Source: CAZNKU01 sp045654805 (GTDB taxonomy: Bacteria; Bacillota; Clostridia; Monoglobales; Firm-18). Taken from it: a DNA stretch of 50,775 bases. The stretch spans positions 1-50,775 of the forward strand of contig JAZOOD010000041.1 of assembly GCA_045654805.1 (NCBI GenBank), written 5' to 3'. The translations under genes were made by a program, and so were the position numbers. Numbering within the stretch: the stretch's first letter is position 1; every line of letters begins with the position of its first letter. This document shows positions 8,245 to 16,721 of the stretch, in pieces. Under the pieces are notes generated by a model that saw nothing but the letters and a program-made list of their open reading frames with translations, made no database searches and was not told the DNA's origin.

Positions 8245-8856
8245 TTACCGTATTTTCATATCCATAAGCTTTTTCTTGATGCGCTGTAATGCATTGTCAA
8301 CAGACTTAATGGACTTGTCGATTTTTTCCGAAATTTCTACATAAGACAAACCGTCTAAATAAAGCTCAAGGACGTGATTTTCAAAACCACTCAGTTTTTT
8401 TGAAATCTCTTTTTTAATTTCCTTTAAGCTTTCGTCAATTATGTATAATTCTTCGGGGTTTGATATTGAACTTCCTTGGATTATATTTAGGAAAGTTGTG
8501 CCTGAATCATCATTAAATACAGGCGCATTTATGGAAATAGATGCATTAAGCGGTGTGTGTTTGTTTCTGTTTGCCGTTCGTATTGCAGTGAGGATTTGCC
8601 TTGTAATACATACATCCGCAAATGCTTTGAAAGTGATGTTCTTATCGGGGTTAAAATCCCTGACTGCCTTATATAGACCAATCATGCCTTCCTGAACAAT
8701 GTCATCATTGTCTGCACCGATAAGGTAGTAAGTTCTTGCTTTACTTTTTACATAGTTTTTGTATCGGTGAAAAATTATTTCTTCCGCATCAATATCACCA
8801 TTTACAGATAGTAAAACAAGTTCTTCATCGCTTAGAGTATTCAAGTTTTTTTGCAT
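8245..8856 (-). CDS. sigH: RNA polymerase sigma factor SigH (sporulation / transition state)
   Basis: A 203-aa sigma-70 family factor. Region 2 contains the polymerase- and -10-binding block DNDDIVQEGMIGLYKAV, characteristic of the Bacillus/Clostridium Spo0H group, and region 4 ends with an HTH (LSYVEISEKIDKSIKSVDNALQ split across the turn). SigH drives early sporulation and stationary-phase genes in spore formers, though non-sporulating Clostridia retain it. It starts at ATG 8856 behind AAAGGGAG and has its own consensus promoter. Confidence 0.88.
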   Translation of the reverse strand: MQKNLNTLSDEELVLLSVNGDIDAEEIIFHRYKNYVKSKARTYYLIGADNDDIVQEGMIGLYKAVRDFNPDKNITFKAFADVCITRQILTAIRTANRNKHTPLNASISINAPVFNDDSGTTFLNIIQGSSISNPEELYIIDESLKEIKKEISKKLSGFENHVLELYLDGLSYVEISEKIDKSIKSVDNALQRIKKKLMDMKIR

Positions 8857-8887
8857 GCTATACTCCCTTTAAATCAATATCGAATAT

Positions 8888-8916
8888 ATTATATATTTTT
8901 TGTAACAATTTGTCAA
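8888..8916 (-). promoter_or_regulatory. Perfect-consensus SigA promoter of sigH
   Basis: On the minus strand TTGACA (complement of 8911-8916), 17 bp, TATAAT (complement of 8888-8893), about 30 bp upstream of the sigH start. Both hexamers are exact consensus. Confidence 0.88.
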
Positions 8917-9035
8917 GATAAATATTTTGTTTATAAATAATTTTGTGACATAATACCAAAAAACATAGGCGGTTTTTGGGCAATATAGTATTAATATTGT
9001 GTCATTTTTCTTATTATGTAAAAAAGAAATTGCTA

Positions 9036-9064
9036 TTGAATATTTGTAGTTTTGATAGTATAAT
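9036..9064 (+). promoter_or_regulatory. SigA-type promoter of galK
   Basis: TTGAAT (9036-9041), 17-bp spacer, TATAAT (9059-9064), 30 bp upstream of the galK start. Confidence 0.8.
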
Positions 9065-9094
9065 ATATTTAGTATAGAACTCAAGGAGAAATAT

Positions 9095-10279
9095 ATGAAA
9101 ATTTCGGAAATTAAAAAAATGTTTATAGATATTTACGGCGGTTCGGAGGATGACCTTCGTGTTTTTACTTCCCCCGGCAGGGTAAACTTAATTGGTGAGC
9201 ATACAGATTACAACGGGGGTTATGTTTTCCCCGCTGCACTTAAATTCAGAACAACAATAGTTTTGCGTCAAAACGGTGAAAATATCGTAAGAATGGCTGC
9301 GACAGATTTGCCGGACAGAGTTTCTGTAGACATTAGTAAAATAGAGGACTACAAGGAGCTCAGATGGGGTGATTATCAGGCAGGTATTATAAGTGAAATG
9401 CTTAAGGATAACTATGATATCGTAGGTTGTGATATGCTTTATGATGACACAACACCTCACGGCGGCGGGCTTTCATCATCTGCGGCTATTGAAGTTTCTA
9501 CCGCATTGGCTTTTGCGACTTTGCATAATGAAAAAAATGGTATTAAAGAGCCTGTGGATATGATAGAAATGGCTAAAATCGGACAGAGAGCTGAAAATAT
9601 ATATATAGGTGTAAATTGTGGAATTATGGACCAGTTTGCTTCCGCTATGGGTAAGGAGGACCACGCAATATTTCTACAGTGTCAGACACTTGGTTATAAA
9701 CATATTCCCGTTGTGCTTGAGGGTAAAAAGATTGTTGTTTCGAATACAAAGAAAAAACATTCTCTCGGTGATTCAAAGTATAATGAAAGACGTCAACAAT
9801 GTGAAGATGGATTCGCAATACTGAAATCAGCTATGCCTGAAAAAAATTGTCTTGGTGAAATTTCTGTTGAAGAATTTGAACAACACAAACACTTGCTTAC
9901 AGACGACGTTTTGTTAAGACGTGTAAGACACGTTATTACCGAAAATGACAGAGTATTAAAGTCCATCGATGCACTTAAGGCAGGGGATATTAAAAAGTTC
10001 GGCGAGCTTATGAATGACTCACACAATTCTTTGCGTGATGACTACGAAGTTACTGGTCAGGAGCTTGACACAATGGTGGAGGAAGCGCGTAAAATTAAGG
10101 GTGTGATTGGTTCGCGTATGACGGGCGGTGGCTTTGGCGGATGCACAGTAAGTATCGTTGATGATGATGCAGTAGACACATTTATAGAAGAAATTGGTAA
10201 AAATTACGAGGAGAGAACTGGCTTAAAGCCGGAATTTTATGTTACTGAAATTGGTAACGGCGGTACAGAAATAAATTAA
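9095..10279 (+). CDS. galK: Galactokinase
   Basis: GHMP-family kinase that phosphorylates alpha-D-galactose at C1 with ATP, entering the Leloir pathway. The 394-aa protein carries the galactose signature GRVNLIGEHTDYNGG near residue 28, the ATP-binding motif GGGLSSSAA near 123 and GGGFGGCT near 345, all intact. AAGGAG precedes the ATG. The cognate uridylyltransferase galT is about 29 kb away, so the pathway is split in this genome. uppP follows 19 bp downstream. Confidence 0.95.
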   Translation: MKISEIKKMFIDIYGGSEDDLRVFTSPGRVNLIGEHTDYNGGYVFPAALKFRTTIVLRQNGENIVRMAATDLPDRVSVDISKIEDYKELRWGDYQAGIISEMLKDNYDIVGCDMLYDDTTPHGGGLSSSAAIEVSTALAFATLHNEKNGIKEPVDMIEMAKIGQRAENIYIGVNCGIMDQFASAMGKEDHAIFLQCQTLGYKHIPVVLEGKKIVVSNTKKKHSLGDSKYNERRQQCEDGFAILKSAMPEKNCLGEISVEEFEQHKHLLTDDVLLRRVRHVITENDRVLKSIDALKAGDIKKFGELMNDSHNSLRDDYEVTGQELDTMVEEARKIKGVIGSRMTGGGFGGCTVSIVDDDAVDTFIEEIGKNYEERTGLKPEFYVTEIGNGGTEIN

Positions 10280-10298
10280 TCATTTTCGGAGGTTTTAA

Positions 10299-11102
10299 AT
10301 GAATACTTTGGAATTTGTAAAATCATTTCTTTTGGGAATTATTGAGGGTATAACAGAATGGTTGCCTATTAGTTCTACCGGGCATATGATTTTGTTCAAT
10401 GAATTTTTTAAAAACGAAGGGTCTTTTTTAGAAAGTCAGCTATATTTGTATGTGATTCAGCTTGGGGCAATTCTGGCAGTAGTTACTTTGTTTTTCAATA
10501 AACTTAACCCATTTTCGCCAAAGAAAACAGCTACCGAAAGGTCAAATACCTGGAAGATGTGGTACAAGGTAATAATTGCCTGCGTGCCTGCAGGTGTTAT
10601 AGGTCTTGCGTTTAATGACTTTATGGAAAAGTTTGAAAATTGGCAGGTTGTATCTGCAATGCTCATAGTATATGGCATAGCTTTTATTATTGTGGAAAAG
10701 CTGCAGAAAAACACCACAGTTACGTCAATAGACCAGATGTCTTATAAAACTGCCATTACTATAGGTGCTTTTCAGGTACTTTCCATTATACCTGGCACAT
10801 CCCGTTCAGGCTCCACAATTTTGGGCGGTATGCTAGTTGGATGTTCAAGGGAAATTGCGGCAGAATTTTCATTCTTCCTTGCAATACCCATTATGTTTGG
10901 TGTAAGCTTTCTTAAAATTATAACTCACGATGGTGCAATAGAGTGGGGAATTTTGCTTGTTGGTATGCTTGTTTCATACATAGTATCTATGGTTGCAATC
11001 AAGTTCCTTATGAATTATGTTAAAAAGCACAGCTTTGCATCATTCGGATGGTACAGAATAATACTTGGTGTATTGGTAATCAGTTATTTTTTAATAAAAT
11101 AA
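10299..11102 (+). CDS. uppP: Undecaprenyl-diphosphate phosphatase
   Basis: Membrane phosphatase (BacA/UppP family) that recycles the undecaprenyl lipid carrier for peptidoglycan and other envelope polymers and gives low-level bacitracin resistance. The 267-aa protein has both signatures, EGITEWLPISSTGHM near residue 15 and PGTSRSGSTI near 165, and about seven to eight membrane helices. CGGAGG precedes the ATG. It lies 19 bp after galK and likely shares its transcript. Confidence 0.95.
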   Translation: MNTLEFVKSFLLGIIEGITEWLPISSTGHMILFNEFFKNEGSFLESQLYLYVIQLGAILAVVTLFFNKLNPFSPKKTATERSNTWKMWYKVIIACVPAGVIGLAFNDFMEKFENWQVVSAMLIVYGIAFIIVEKLQKNTTVTSIDQMSYKTAITIGAFQVLSIIPGTSRSGSTILGGMLVGCSREIAAEFSFFLAIPIMFGVSFLKIITHDGAIEWGILLVGMLVSYIVSMVAIKFLMNYVKKHSFASFGWYRIILGVLVISYFLIK

Positions 11103-11106
11103 TCTA

Positions 11107-11134
11107 TTGACAAATGCGTTAAAAATGTTATAAT
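11107..11134 (+). promoter_or_regulatory. Promoter of the thrS T-box leader
   Basis: TTGACA (11107-11112), 16-bp spacer, TATAAT (11129-11134), just after the uppP stop codon. Confidence 0.82.
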
Positions 11135-11140
11135 ATTCTT

Positions 11141-11392
11141 AATGACTGTGATGAAGACAGTAGCTGTCAGGGTAGCGTTTCAGAGAGAGAGTGTCGTGGC
11201 TGGAAGCACTTTTACGTGAATGGCAGTGAATACCACTTCGGAGTTGCGTGCTGAAAATTGTAGTAAGCATTGCCGTGAGCCTTGCGTTAATGGTAATTAA
11301 GTGATGGTTTATACCATAATTAGGGTGGAACCGTGCGAATCTGAATTTTGCACCCCTATTTTGAGTTATTCTCAAAGTAGGGGTGTTTTTAA
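11141..11392 (+). ncRNA. T-box leader, threonine (specifier ACC)
   Basis: Untranslated leader that senses uncharged tRNA-Thr by transcription antitermination. The T-box sequence AGGGTGGAACCGTG is at 11322-11335; its UGGA would pair with a tRNA ending UCCA. The specifier ACC (Thr) lies at 11232-11234, followed by ACTTCGGAG. The terminator is CACCCCTA (11351-11358) against TAGGGGTG (11378-11385) with an inner TTTGAG/CTCAAA extension and a T-run. It precedes thrS directly. Apparent ORFs across it are not genes. Confidence 0.93.
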
Positions 11393-11414
11393 TTTTTTGA
11401 AAGGATATGATAAA

Positions 11415-13163
11415 ATGAGCGAAATGAACGAACTACAAACATTAAGACATTCTGCATCACACATTATGGCACAGGCTGTAAAAAGATTGTTCCCGGATGT
11501 AAAGTTGGCTATCGGCCCTGCTATTGATTCCGGTTTCTATTATGATTTTGATACCGACCATAGCTTTACTCCCGAGGATTTGGAAACTATAGAAAAGGAA
11601 ATGAAAAAGATAGTTAAGGAAAATCTTAAGATTGAAAGATTTGAACTTCCCAAGGCGGAAGCTTTGGAGCTTATGAAGGACGAGCCTTACAAAATTGAGC
11701 TTATCAACGACCTTCCGGAGGGTGAAGTAATATCCTTCTACAAACAGGGTGAATTTACTGACCTTTGTGCAGGACCTCACGTTAAATACACAAGTAAGGT
11801 AAAGGCTTATAAGCTTTTAAGTGCAACAGGTGCTTATTGGAGAGGCGACGAAAAGAACAAGATGCTTACCCGTATTTACGGTACCGCATTTGAAACAAAG
11901 GACGAGCTTGCTGCTCATCTTGAACAGCTTGAAGAAGCTAAAAAACGTGACCACAACAAACTTGGCCGTGAACTTGGCTTGTTTACAACAGTTGATTCTA
12001 TAGGTCAGGGCCTGCCGGTTATATTGCCTAAGGGTTCAAGAATTATCCAGACTTTGCAAAGATTTGTAGAGGATGAAGAACAAAAACGCGGTTGGCAGTT
12101 GACAAAAACACCTTTGATGGCTAAAAGTGATTTGTACAAAATTTCCGGCCATTGGGATCATTATAAAGACGGTATGTTTGTAATGGGTGATGAGGAAACG
12201 GATAAGGAAGTATTTGCACTTCGTCCTATGACTTGTCCGTTCCAGTATCAGGCTTACCATAACGAAATGAGAAGTTATCGTGATTTGCCTTTGCGTTATA
12301 GCGAAACTTCAACACTTTTTAGAAACGAATCATCTGGTGAAATGCACGGTCTTATTCGTGTACGTCAGTTCACAATTTCCGAAGGTCATTTGATGTGCCT
12401 GCCTGAACAGTTGGAGGAAGAATTTAAAAACTGCCTTGAACTAGCAATTTATATGCTTAAAACTCTTGGACTTTATGAGGATGTATCTTACAGATTCTCA
12501 CAGTGGGACCCTGAAGACAGTGAAAAGTATATTGGTACAAAGGAACAGTGGGACGAAGCACAGGGGGTTATGAAGAATATTCTTGACCATCTTGAAATTC
12601 CTTACGCAGTAGGTGTTGGTGAAGCTGCATTCTACGGACCAAAGCTTGATATCCAGATTAAAAATGTATTTGGTAAGGAAGATACTCTTATCACAATTCA
12701 GGTTGACCAGATGTTGGCTGAAAAATTCGGTATGGAATATACTGACAAAGATGGTTCAAAGAAGAATCCTTATATTATTCACAGAACATCAATTGGCTGT
12801 TATGAAAGAACACTTGCACTTCTTATTGAAAAATATGCCGGTGCTTTCCCAACTTGGCTTGCTCCTGTACAGGTTAAAATTATTCCTGTATCTGAACGCC
12901 ATTTTGAATATGCGGAAAAAATCAAGAAGATATTTATTCAAAAGGGTATTCGCGTAGAAGCAGATATGCGTAATGAAAAACTTGGTTATAAGATTCGTCA
13001 GGGGCAACTTGAAAAAAATCCTAATATGATTATCGTTGGTGATAACGAGGTTGAAGCGGGTACTGTTTCTGTTCGTTCACGTCGTAATGGTGATATGGGT
13101 TCTATGACTATTGATGAATATGTTGCATTTATCGAGAAGGAAATTGCAGATAAAGTAAGATAA
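11415..13163 (+). CDS. thrS: Threonyl-tRNA synthetase, lacking the TGS domain
   Basis: Class II synthetase that charges tRNA-Thr. The ATG at 11415 follows AAAGGAT just past the T-box terminator and gives 582 aa. It begins directly with the editing domain (HSASH near residue 12, CAGPHV near 123), then the catalytic core with MTCPFQ, the motif 2 region LRYSETSTLFRNE and the C-terminal anticodon-binding domain. Canonical ThrRS is about 640 aa with an N-terminal TGS domain of about 60 residues, which is absent here; the sequence upstream is the T-box, so nothing has been cut off. Confidence 0.95.
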   Translation: MSEMNELQTLRHSASHIMAQAVKRLFPDVKLAIGPAIDSGFYYDFDTDHSFTPEDLETIEKEMKKIVKENLKIERFELPKAEALELMKDEPYKIELINDLPEGEVISFYKQGEFTDLCAGPHVKYTSKVKAYKLLSATGAYWRGDEKNKMLTRIYGTAFETKDELAAHLEQLEEAKKRDHNKLGRELGLFTTVDSIGQGLPVILPKGSRIIQTLQRFVEDEEQKRGWQLTKTPLMAKSDLYKISGHWDHYKDGMFVMGDEETDKEVFALRPMTCPFQYQAYHNEMRSYRDLPLRYSETSTLFRNESSGEMHGLIRVRQFTISEGHLMCLPEQLEEEFKNCLELAIYMLKTLGLYEDVSYRFSQWDPEDSEKYIGTKEQWDEAQGVMKNILDHLEIPYAVGVGEAAFYGPKLDIQIKNVFGKEDTLITIQVDQMLAEKFGMEYTDKDGSKKNPYIIHRTSIGCYERTLALLIEKYAGAFPTWLAPVQVKIIPVSERHFEYAEKIKKIFIQKGIRVEADMRNEKLGYKIRQGQLEKNPNMIIVGDNEVEAGTVSVRSRRNGDMGSMTIDEYVAFIEKEIADKVR

Positions 13164-13191
13164 GACTTTATAAAAAATGTTCAGAAGGTGA

Positions 13192-13224
13192 AAAACAAGG
13201 TGGAATATTCCACCTTGTTTTTTA
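13192..13224 (+). terminator. Intrinsic terminator after thrS
   Basis: A perfect 26-base palindrome (13194-13219) centred on GGTGGAATATTCCACC, followed by a T-run. Confidence 0.88.
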
Positions 13225-13256
13225 AAATTATGGACTTTTTATTTAAGCTTTATTTA

Positions 13257-14153
13257 TTAAATTCCGCTTGGTTTATTTTTCATAAGTTCAACTTTTAATA
13301 ATTCAATTTCATCCGTATCATCTGTATGATGCCAACCTTGTGCATACATACCATCTTTTATATGATAAAGTTCAACGGTGTTTGAGGTAGTTTGAATATA
13401 TGTATCTTTGTTTATAATATATGTTGCCTTATCATTTGTGTTAAGAGAATTATTAAAAGTGTATATACCGTTTTTGTATTTAAGATTGCTTATCTTCAAA
13501 ACTCTGCCAGAATATTCGTCCCCATTAAATAAAGGTGAAATTTTTTTATCTAATTGTATTCTTAATGTTTTCTTCTCTACACCGTTTTTGCCATCTGCAA
13601 TTACAAATGAAACAAAGTCGCCGTATCCATCCTGATACATAATAGGAATATCCAAAGCGTTATATATCATTACTGCGACATCACATCGTTTTGCTACATC
13701 AGTTCCTGTTAAATCAAGGTTTTTTGTTATACCAAGGCTTGTTGCTTTCGTAAAATATCCCACAGGATAGCCACCTATTACAGCAGGTTCATATCCTAAT
13801 GTACAAACAAGCATTTTTACAAACTGTTCGTTTGTAAGCTTTTCTTCCGGCTTAAAAGTTCCGTCTCCATGACCATTTATTATGCCAATTTGCTTAGCAG
13901 TTTGTATATATCCGCTTGCCCAGTATTCCATTGGTACGTCAATAAAACTTGTTTCTGTTTTTTTACAATCACCCATACCCAACATTGTTACTATGATTTT
14001 TGCCGCCTCTGCTCTATTAATTGTAGGTATTTCAAAGTTTGTAATGATGTTGTATTTTGTCAGATTTTCCCGTATTGTTGAGATATCGTTGGCAAATACA
14101 AAAATAGACGAAGATATAATTAATATTAGTGTTAATGCTATTACTTTTTTCAT
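13257..14153 (-). CDS. Secreted S-layer homology (SLH) protein
   Basis: A 298-aa exported protein. A signal peptide (MKKVIALTLILIISSSIFVFA) is followed by three SLH-like motifs at about 40-60, 68-120 (FIDVPMEYWASGYI, INGHGDGTFKPEEKLTNEQF) and 128-170, which bind pyruvylated cell-wall polymer. The remaining 120 or so residues are a small domain I do not recognise. It starts 13 bp downstream of the M56 sensor gene behind AAAGGAG, so it is the last gene of the blaI-M56-SLH operon and probably its output. Confidence 0.8.
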   Translation of the reverse strand: MKKVIALTLILIISSSIFVFANDISTIRENLTKYNIITNFEIPTINRAEAAKIIVTMLGMGDCKKTETSFIDVPMEYWASGYIQTAKQIGIINGHGDGTFKPEEKLTNEQFVKMLVCTLGYEPAVIGGYPVGYFTKATSLGITKNLDLTGTDVAKRCDVAVMIYNALDIPIMYQDGYGDFVSFVIADGKNGVEKKTLRIQLDKKISPLFNGDEYSGRVLKISNLKYKNGIYTFNNSLNTNDKATYIINKDTYIQTTSNTVELYHIKDGMYAQGWHHTDDTDEIELLKVELMKNKPSGI

Positions 14154-14166
14154 ATTTTTAACTCCT

Positions 14167-15690
14167 TTAGTAAATTAAAATTGTTCCGTTGATGTTATAA
14201 TGTCCCGGACAATAACAGTCTATGGTTATAAAATATTCTTCGTTAGGGTCATAACCGTCAAGATATATAGGTGTTTTTCCCTCAGTTGTAAATTGGTAGT
14301 CCCAACCACACCCCATGGTTTCAATATTACTTATGCCTATTTTTACAAGATGATTATAATTACCTTTATTTTCTATTAAAAATTGAATATTTCCTGACGA
14401 ATCAGGCTTCACTTTAACTGTGTGTGTATCTTTATAATCGGTGTTGTAACTTACTGTTGTTGCATAGTTATTAAGGTCAATTGTTTTGTTTGAACTTTCC
14501 GTTAATATAATATCCTCAGTTATTTTATTTTCAGCTATTTCGGTAGATTTATTTTCATTAACAATTGTTTTTTGTTCCGTTATAATCTCAGTTTTCTGTT
14601 GAACATTTTCTTTGTTATCATGTGTATTTTGACCAAATTTAACGATACTTTCATCAATTTTAATAATATTGAGTTTGGGAAGATTGCTGTATAATGCATT
14701 AGATATTGGCTTTGCCGCCGCTGAACTCGTGAGACATATTGCGGCAATAAATATAAGCGTTATAATGCCTGATGTGTTATGTGCAAAGTTAGGCTTTTTG
14801 AATTTTGTTATAGCTTTTATTCTTTTTTTAATATCATTCTTATTATTAGCCATTCCCAAGAGCTTTGACGATTTTAAGTTACATAATGATATGGTGTTTA
14901 TTAGTGTCAAACCATAATTTTTGTATTCGTTTGGTTCTATATACATCATAGTTAGTTCATCAGTAGCAAGCTCTATATCCTGCCTGACTTTTTTGAACAA
15001 AAACCATATCACAGGGTTAAACCAATGTATACACTGTAAAAATAATAACAGATAGTTTGCTATTACATCACCACGCTTGTAATGAGAAAGTTCGTGTATA
15101 AAAGTGTATTCCAAATTATTGATGTTGGTTTTTTCAAAGTCCTCTGTAATTAGTATTTTAGGATGTATTGCGCCGTATAGTGATGTAGTTGGTATATGCT
15201 TTTGTATAACAATTTTTATATATTTATTTATTCCTGTAATATTCTTACATCGATTTAAAATTGCAACAGTATCTTCAGATGCATCAGAAGAGGATGTATA
15301 TATTTTATATTTGAGAATTATATAGCTGAAGATAATCCAAGTAGTTGTTAAAAACATTCCTGTAATCCATAAGTATGGAATTATTTCGCTTATGCTATAT
15401 AAGTTATTCGTGTTTTCCGATACGGTTAATGGTGATACCTGCTGTGTAAAAGATAAAAGGTTAGTTTCGTTAACGGTTTTCACAACATTAAATTTGTTAA
15501 AAATGCTTATTTTGCTTTCGGGACCTTTTGGGAGTATAAGTTTTACAATCATTACTGACCATAGCAAATATTGCCATCTTGCTGCAAGTTTTTTTAGCAA
15601 TGTAAATTTCAGAATGAATATTATAATACCTACAATGCTACCGAATATTGTCGCTTGTATCACCGTGCCGAATAAAGTATGTATAGTCAT
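14167..15690 (-). CDS. BlaR1/MecR1-type M56 membrane metallopeptidase (sensor)
   Basis: A 507-aa membrane sensor-protease. Hydrophobic helices lie at about 10-30, 40-55, 103-127 and 310-330, with a cytosolic M56 zinc site HELSH at residues 199-203. The extracellular part after about 330 is low-complexity and then a short beta-rich domain with no penicillin-binding motifs (no STYK or SxxK block seen), so it is unlikely to sense beta-lactams the way BlaR1 does. By family logic, ligand binding outside activates the protease, which leads to loss of the BlaI repressor encoded directly upstream (TAA of blaI abuts this ATG). Confidence 0.85.
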   Translation of the reverse strand: MTIHTLFGTVIQATIFGSIVGIIIFILKFTLLKKLAARWQYLLWSVMIVKLILPKGPESKISIFNKFNVVKTVNETNLLSFTQQVSPLTVSENTNNLYSISEIIPYLWITGMFLTTTWIIFSYIILKYKIYTSSSDASEDTVAILNRCKNITGINKYIKIVIQKHIPTTSLYGAIHPKILITEDFEKTNINNLEYTFIHELSHYKRGDVIANYLLLFLQCIHWFNPVIWFLFKKVRQDIELATDELTMMYIEPNEYKNYGLTLINTISLCNLKSSKLLGMANNKNDIKKRIKAITKFKKPNFAHNTSGIITLIFIAAICLTSSAAAKPISNALYSNLPKLNIIKIDESIVKFGQNTHDNKENVQQKTEIITEQKTIVNENKSTEIAENKITEDIILTESSNKTIDLNNYATTVSYNTDYKDTHTVKVKPDSSGNIQFLIENKGNYNHLVKIGISNIETMGCGWDYQFTTEGKTPIYLDGYDPNEEYFITIDCYCPGHYNINGTILIY

Positions 15691-16059
15691 TTATTTTCCC
15701 TCCAATATATCCTTGAGGTTTTGGATTTCTTCTTTGGAAAGCTTATTGTTTTCAACAAAGCTTGCAAGCATTAGTTTAATAGAACCACCGTAAAGTTTAT
15801 TGATGAAGTTGCTATTTTCAACCTTTATGTAATCTTTTTTTGAAACTAAAGAGGAATAAATAAAAGCCTTTGAATTAGTTTTTTCTGCTTTTACCGCACC
15901 CTTTGAGATAAGTCTGTTTATAAGTGTTCTTATTGTCTTGTCGTTCCACTCTTGTTCTTTAGAAACTTCTTCAACAATCTCACCGCTTGTACAAGGCTCG
16001 TTTTCCCATAGTACTTTCATTATTACATATTCTGCATCTGTTATTTGTAATTTTTTCAT
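15691..16059 (-). CDS. blaI: BlaI/MecI/CopY-family transcriptional repressor
   Basis: A 122-aa winged-helix repressor: ITDAEYVIMKVLWENEPCTSGEIVEEV and WNDKTIRTLINRLISKGAV are the family DNA-binding core, followed by a C-terminal dimerisation helix region. It should repress its own operon through two TTACA-TGTAA operators just upstream and be inactivated after signalling by the M56 protease. AAGGAGG precedes the ATG. The name reflects family; nothing here shows beta-lactam control. Confidence 0.9.
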   Translation of the reverse strand: MKKLQITDAEYVIMKVLWENEPCTSGEIVEEVSKEQEWNDKTIRTLINRLISKGAVKAEKTNSKAFIYSSLVSKKDYIKVENSNFINKLYGGSIKLMLASFVENNKLSKEEIQNLKDILEGK

Positions 16060-16079
16060 TTTTTCACCTCCTTATTTTA

Positions 16080-16133
16080 GATTACAATTGTAATCTATAT
16101 CTATATATTACAACTGTAATCCAAATTTGTCAA
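16080..16133 (-). promoter_or_regulatory. blaI promoter with two BlaI-type operators
   Basis: Minus-strand promoter TTGACA (complement of 16128-16133), 17 bp, TAATAT (complement of 16105-16110). Two dyads with the BlaI/MecI core TTACA-N2-TGTAA lie at 16080-16095 (a perfect 16-base palindrome) and 16107-16120, centres 26 bp apart. The second fills the promoter spacer and -10 edge, the first sits just after the transcription start, so repressor would block polymerase. Confidence 0.88.
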
Positions 16134-16140
16134 GTATTAT

Positions 16141-16180
16141 TTAAAAAAAAATACCAAGCTAATTTAATAACTTGGTATTT
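16141..16180 (-). terminator. Terminator of the thioesterase gene
   Basis: AAATACCAAG (16149-16158) pairs with CTTGGTATTT (16171-16180); read on the minus strand it is followed by a long T-run (A-run at 16143-16151). Confidence 0.82.
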
Positions 16181-16184
16181 GGAC

Positions 16185-16643
16185 TTAATTATTCAAATTT
16201 TTTCGTCTTTCACGACGTTTTAAAGCTTCACTCCAGTCATTTATCTCTTCATCGGTTTCGAGTATTAAGCCTGGAATTTTCTTTGGGTTTTCATTTTCAT
16301 CAAGCGCAACCATTATAACGTACGCATTGTTGATTAATATGGTTTCACCATTTAATTTTTCGACATAAGTTTTAACGTTAATCTCCATAGATGTTGTACC
16401 TGCATATGTGATTTTACCCTTTAAAACCAAAGTATCGTTTGCGTGAGCAGCCCTTTTAAATTCAAGCTGGTCAATAGACGCTGTTGTAACATTAGAGGAG
16501 GAATGACGTCTTGCAACAACGGCAGCCACTTCATCAATCCACGCCATAAGCTGACCGCCGAAAAGTCTGTTGTATCCGTTTAAGGTACCCAGCGTAAGCA
16601 CGTGTACCTGTTCTGCATAAGAATCCTTGACTTTTTTATCCAT
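16185..16643 (-). CDS. Acyl-CoA thioesterase (hotdog fold)
   Basis: A 152-aa hotdog-fold thioesterase of the YciA/ACOT type, which hydrolyses acyl-CoA to free acid and CoA. The block NRLFGGQLMAWIDEVAAVVARRH carries the family's central helix with its acidic residue, followed by the strand LEFKRAAHANDTL. AAGGAGAGG precedes the ATG. It lies 78 bp downstream of ilvE on the same strand, with a hairpin between, so it may be a partly separate last gene of the branched-chain operon. Confidence 0.87.
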   Translation of the reverse strand: MDKKVKDSYAEQVHVLTLGTLNGYNRLFGGQLMAWIDEVAAVVARRHSSSNVTTASIDQLEFKRAAHANDTLVLKGKITYAGTTSMEINVKTYVEKLNGETILINNAYVIMVALDENENPKKIPGLILETDEEINDWSEALKRRERRKNLNN

Positions 16644-16665
16644 AAAATCCTCTCCTTTGTAATAT

Positions 16666-16700
16666 AATGGCTGTGATATATATTATTAATCACAGCCATT
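16666..16700. other. Strong hairpin between ilvE and the thioesterase gene
   Basis: AATGGCTGTGAT (16666-16677) and ATCACAGCCATT (16689-16700) form a perfect 12-bp stem. The T-rich tract lies on the ilvE side, so in the direction of the genes it lacks a U-run and would be a poor terminator; it could limit 3' decay of the ilvE message or terminate antisense transcription. Confidence 0.5.
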
Positions 16701-16721
16701 GTTTTTATTATTTTTCAAGCC

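Noticed and set aside
11139..11375. Minus-strand frame and the 5' extension of thrS through the leader
   Set aside because: Both lie within the T-box RNA; the thrS ribosome site and ATG at 11415 come after the terminator.
14167..15690. A beta-lactam resistance locus
   Set aside because: The M56 protein has no penicillin-binding sensor motifs and no beta-lactamase or PBP2a gene is nearby.
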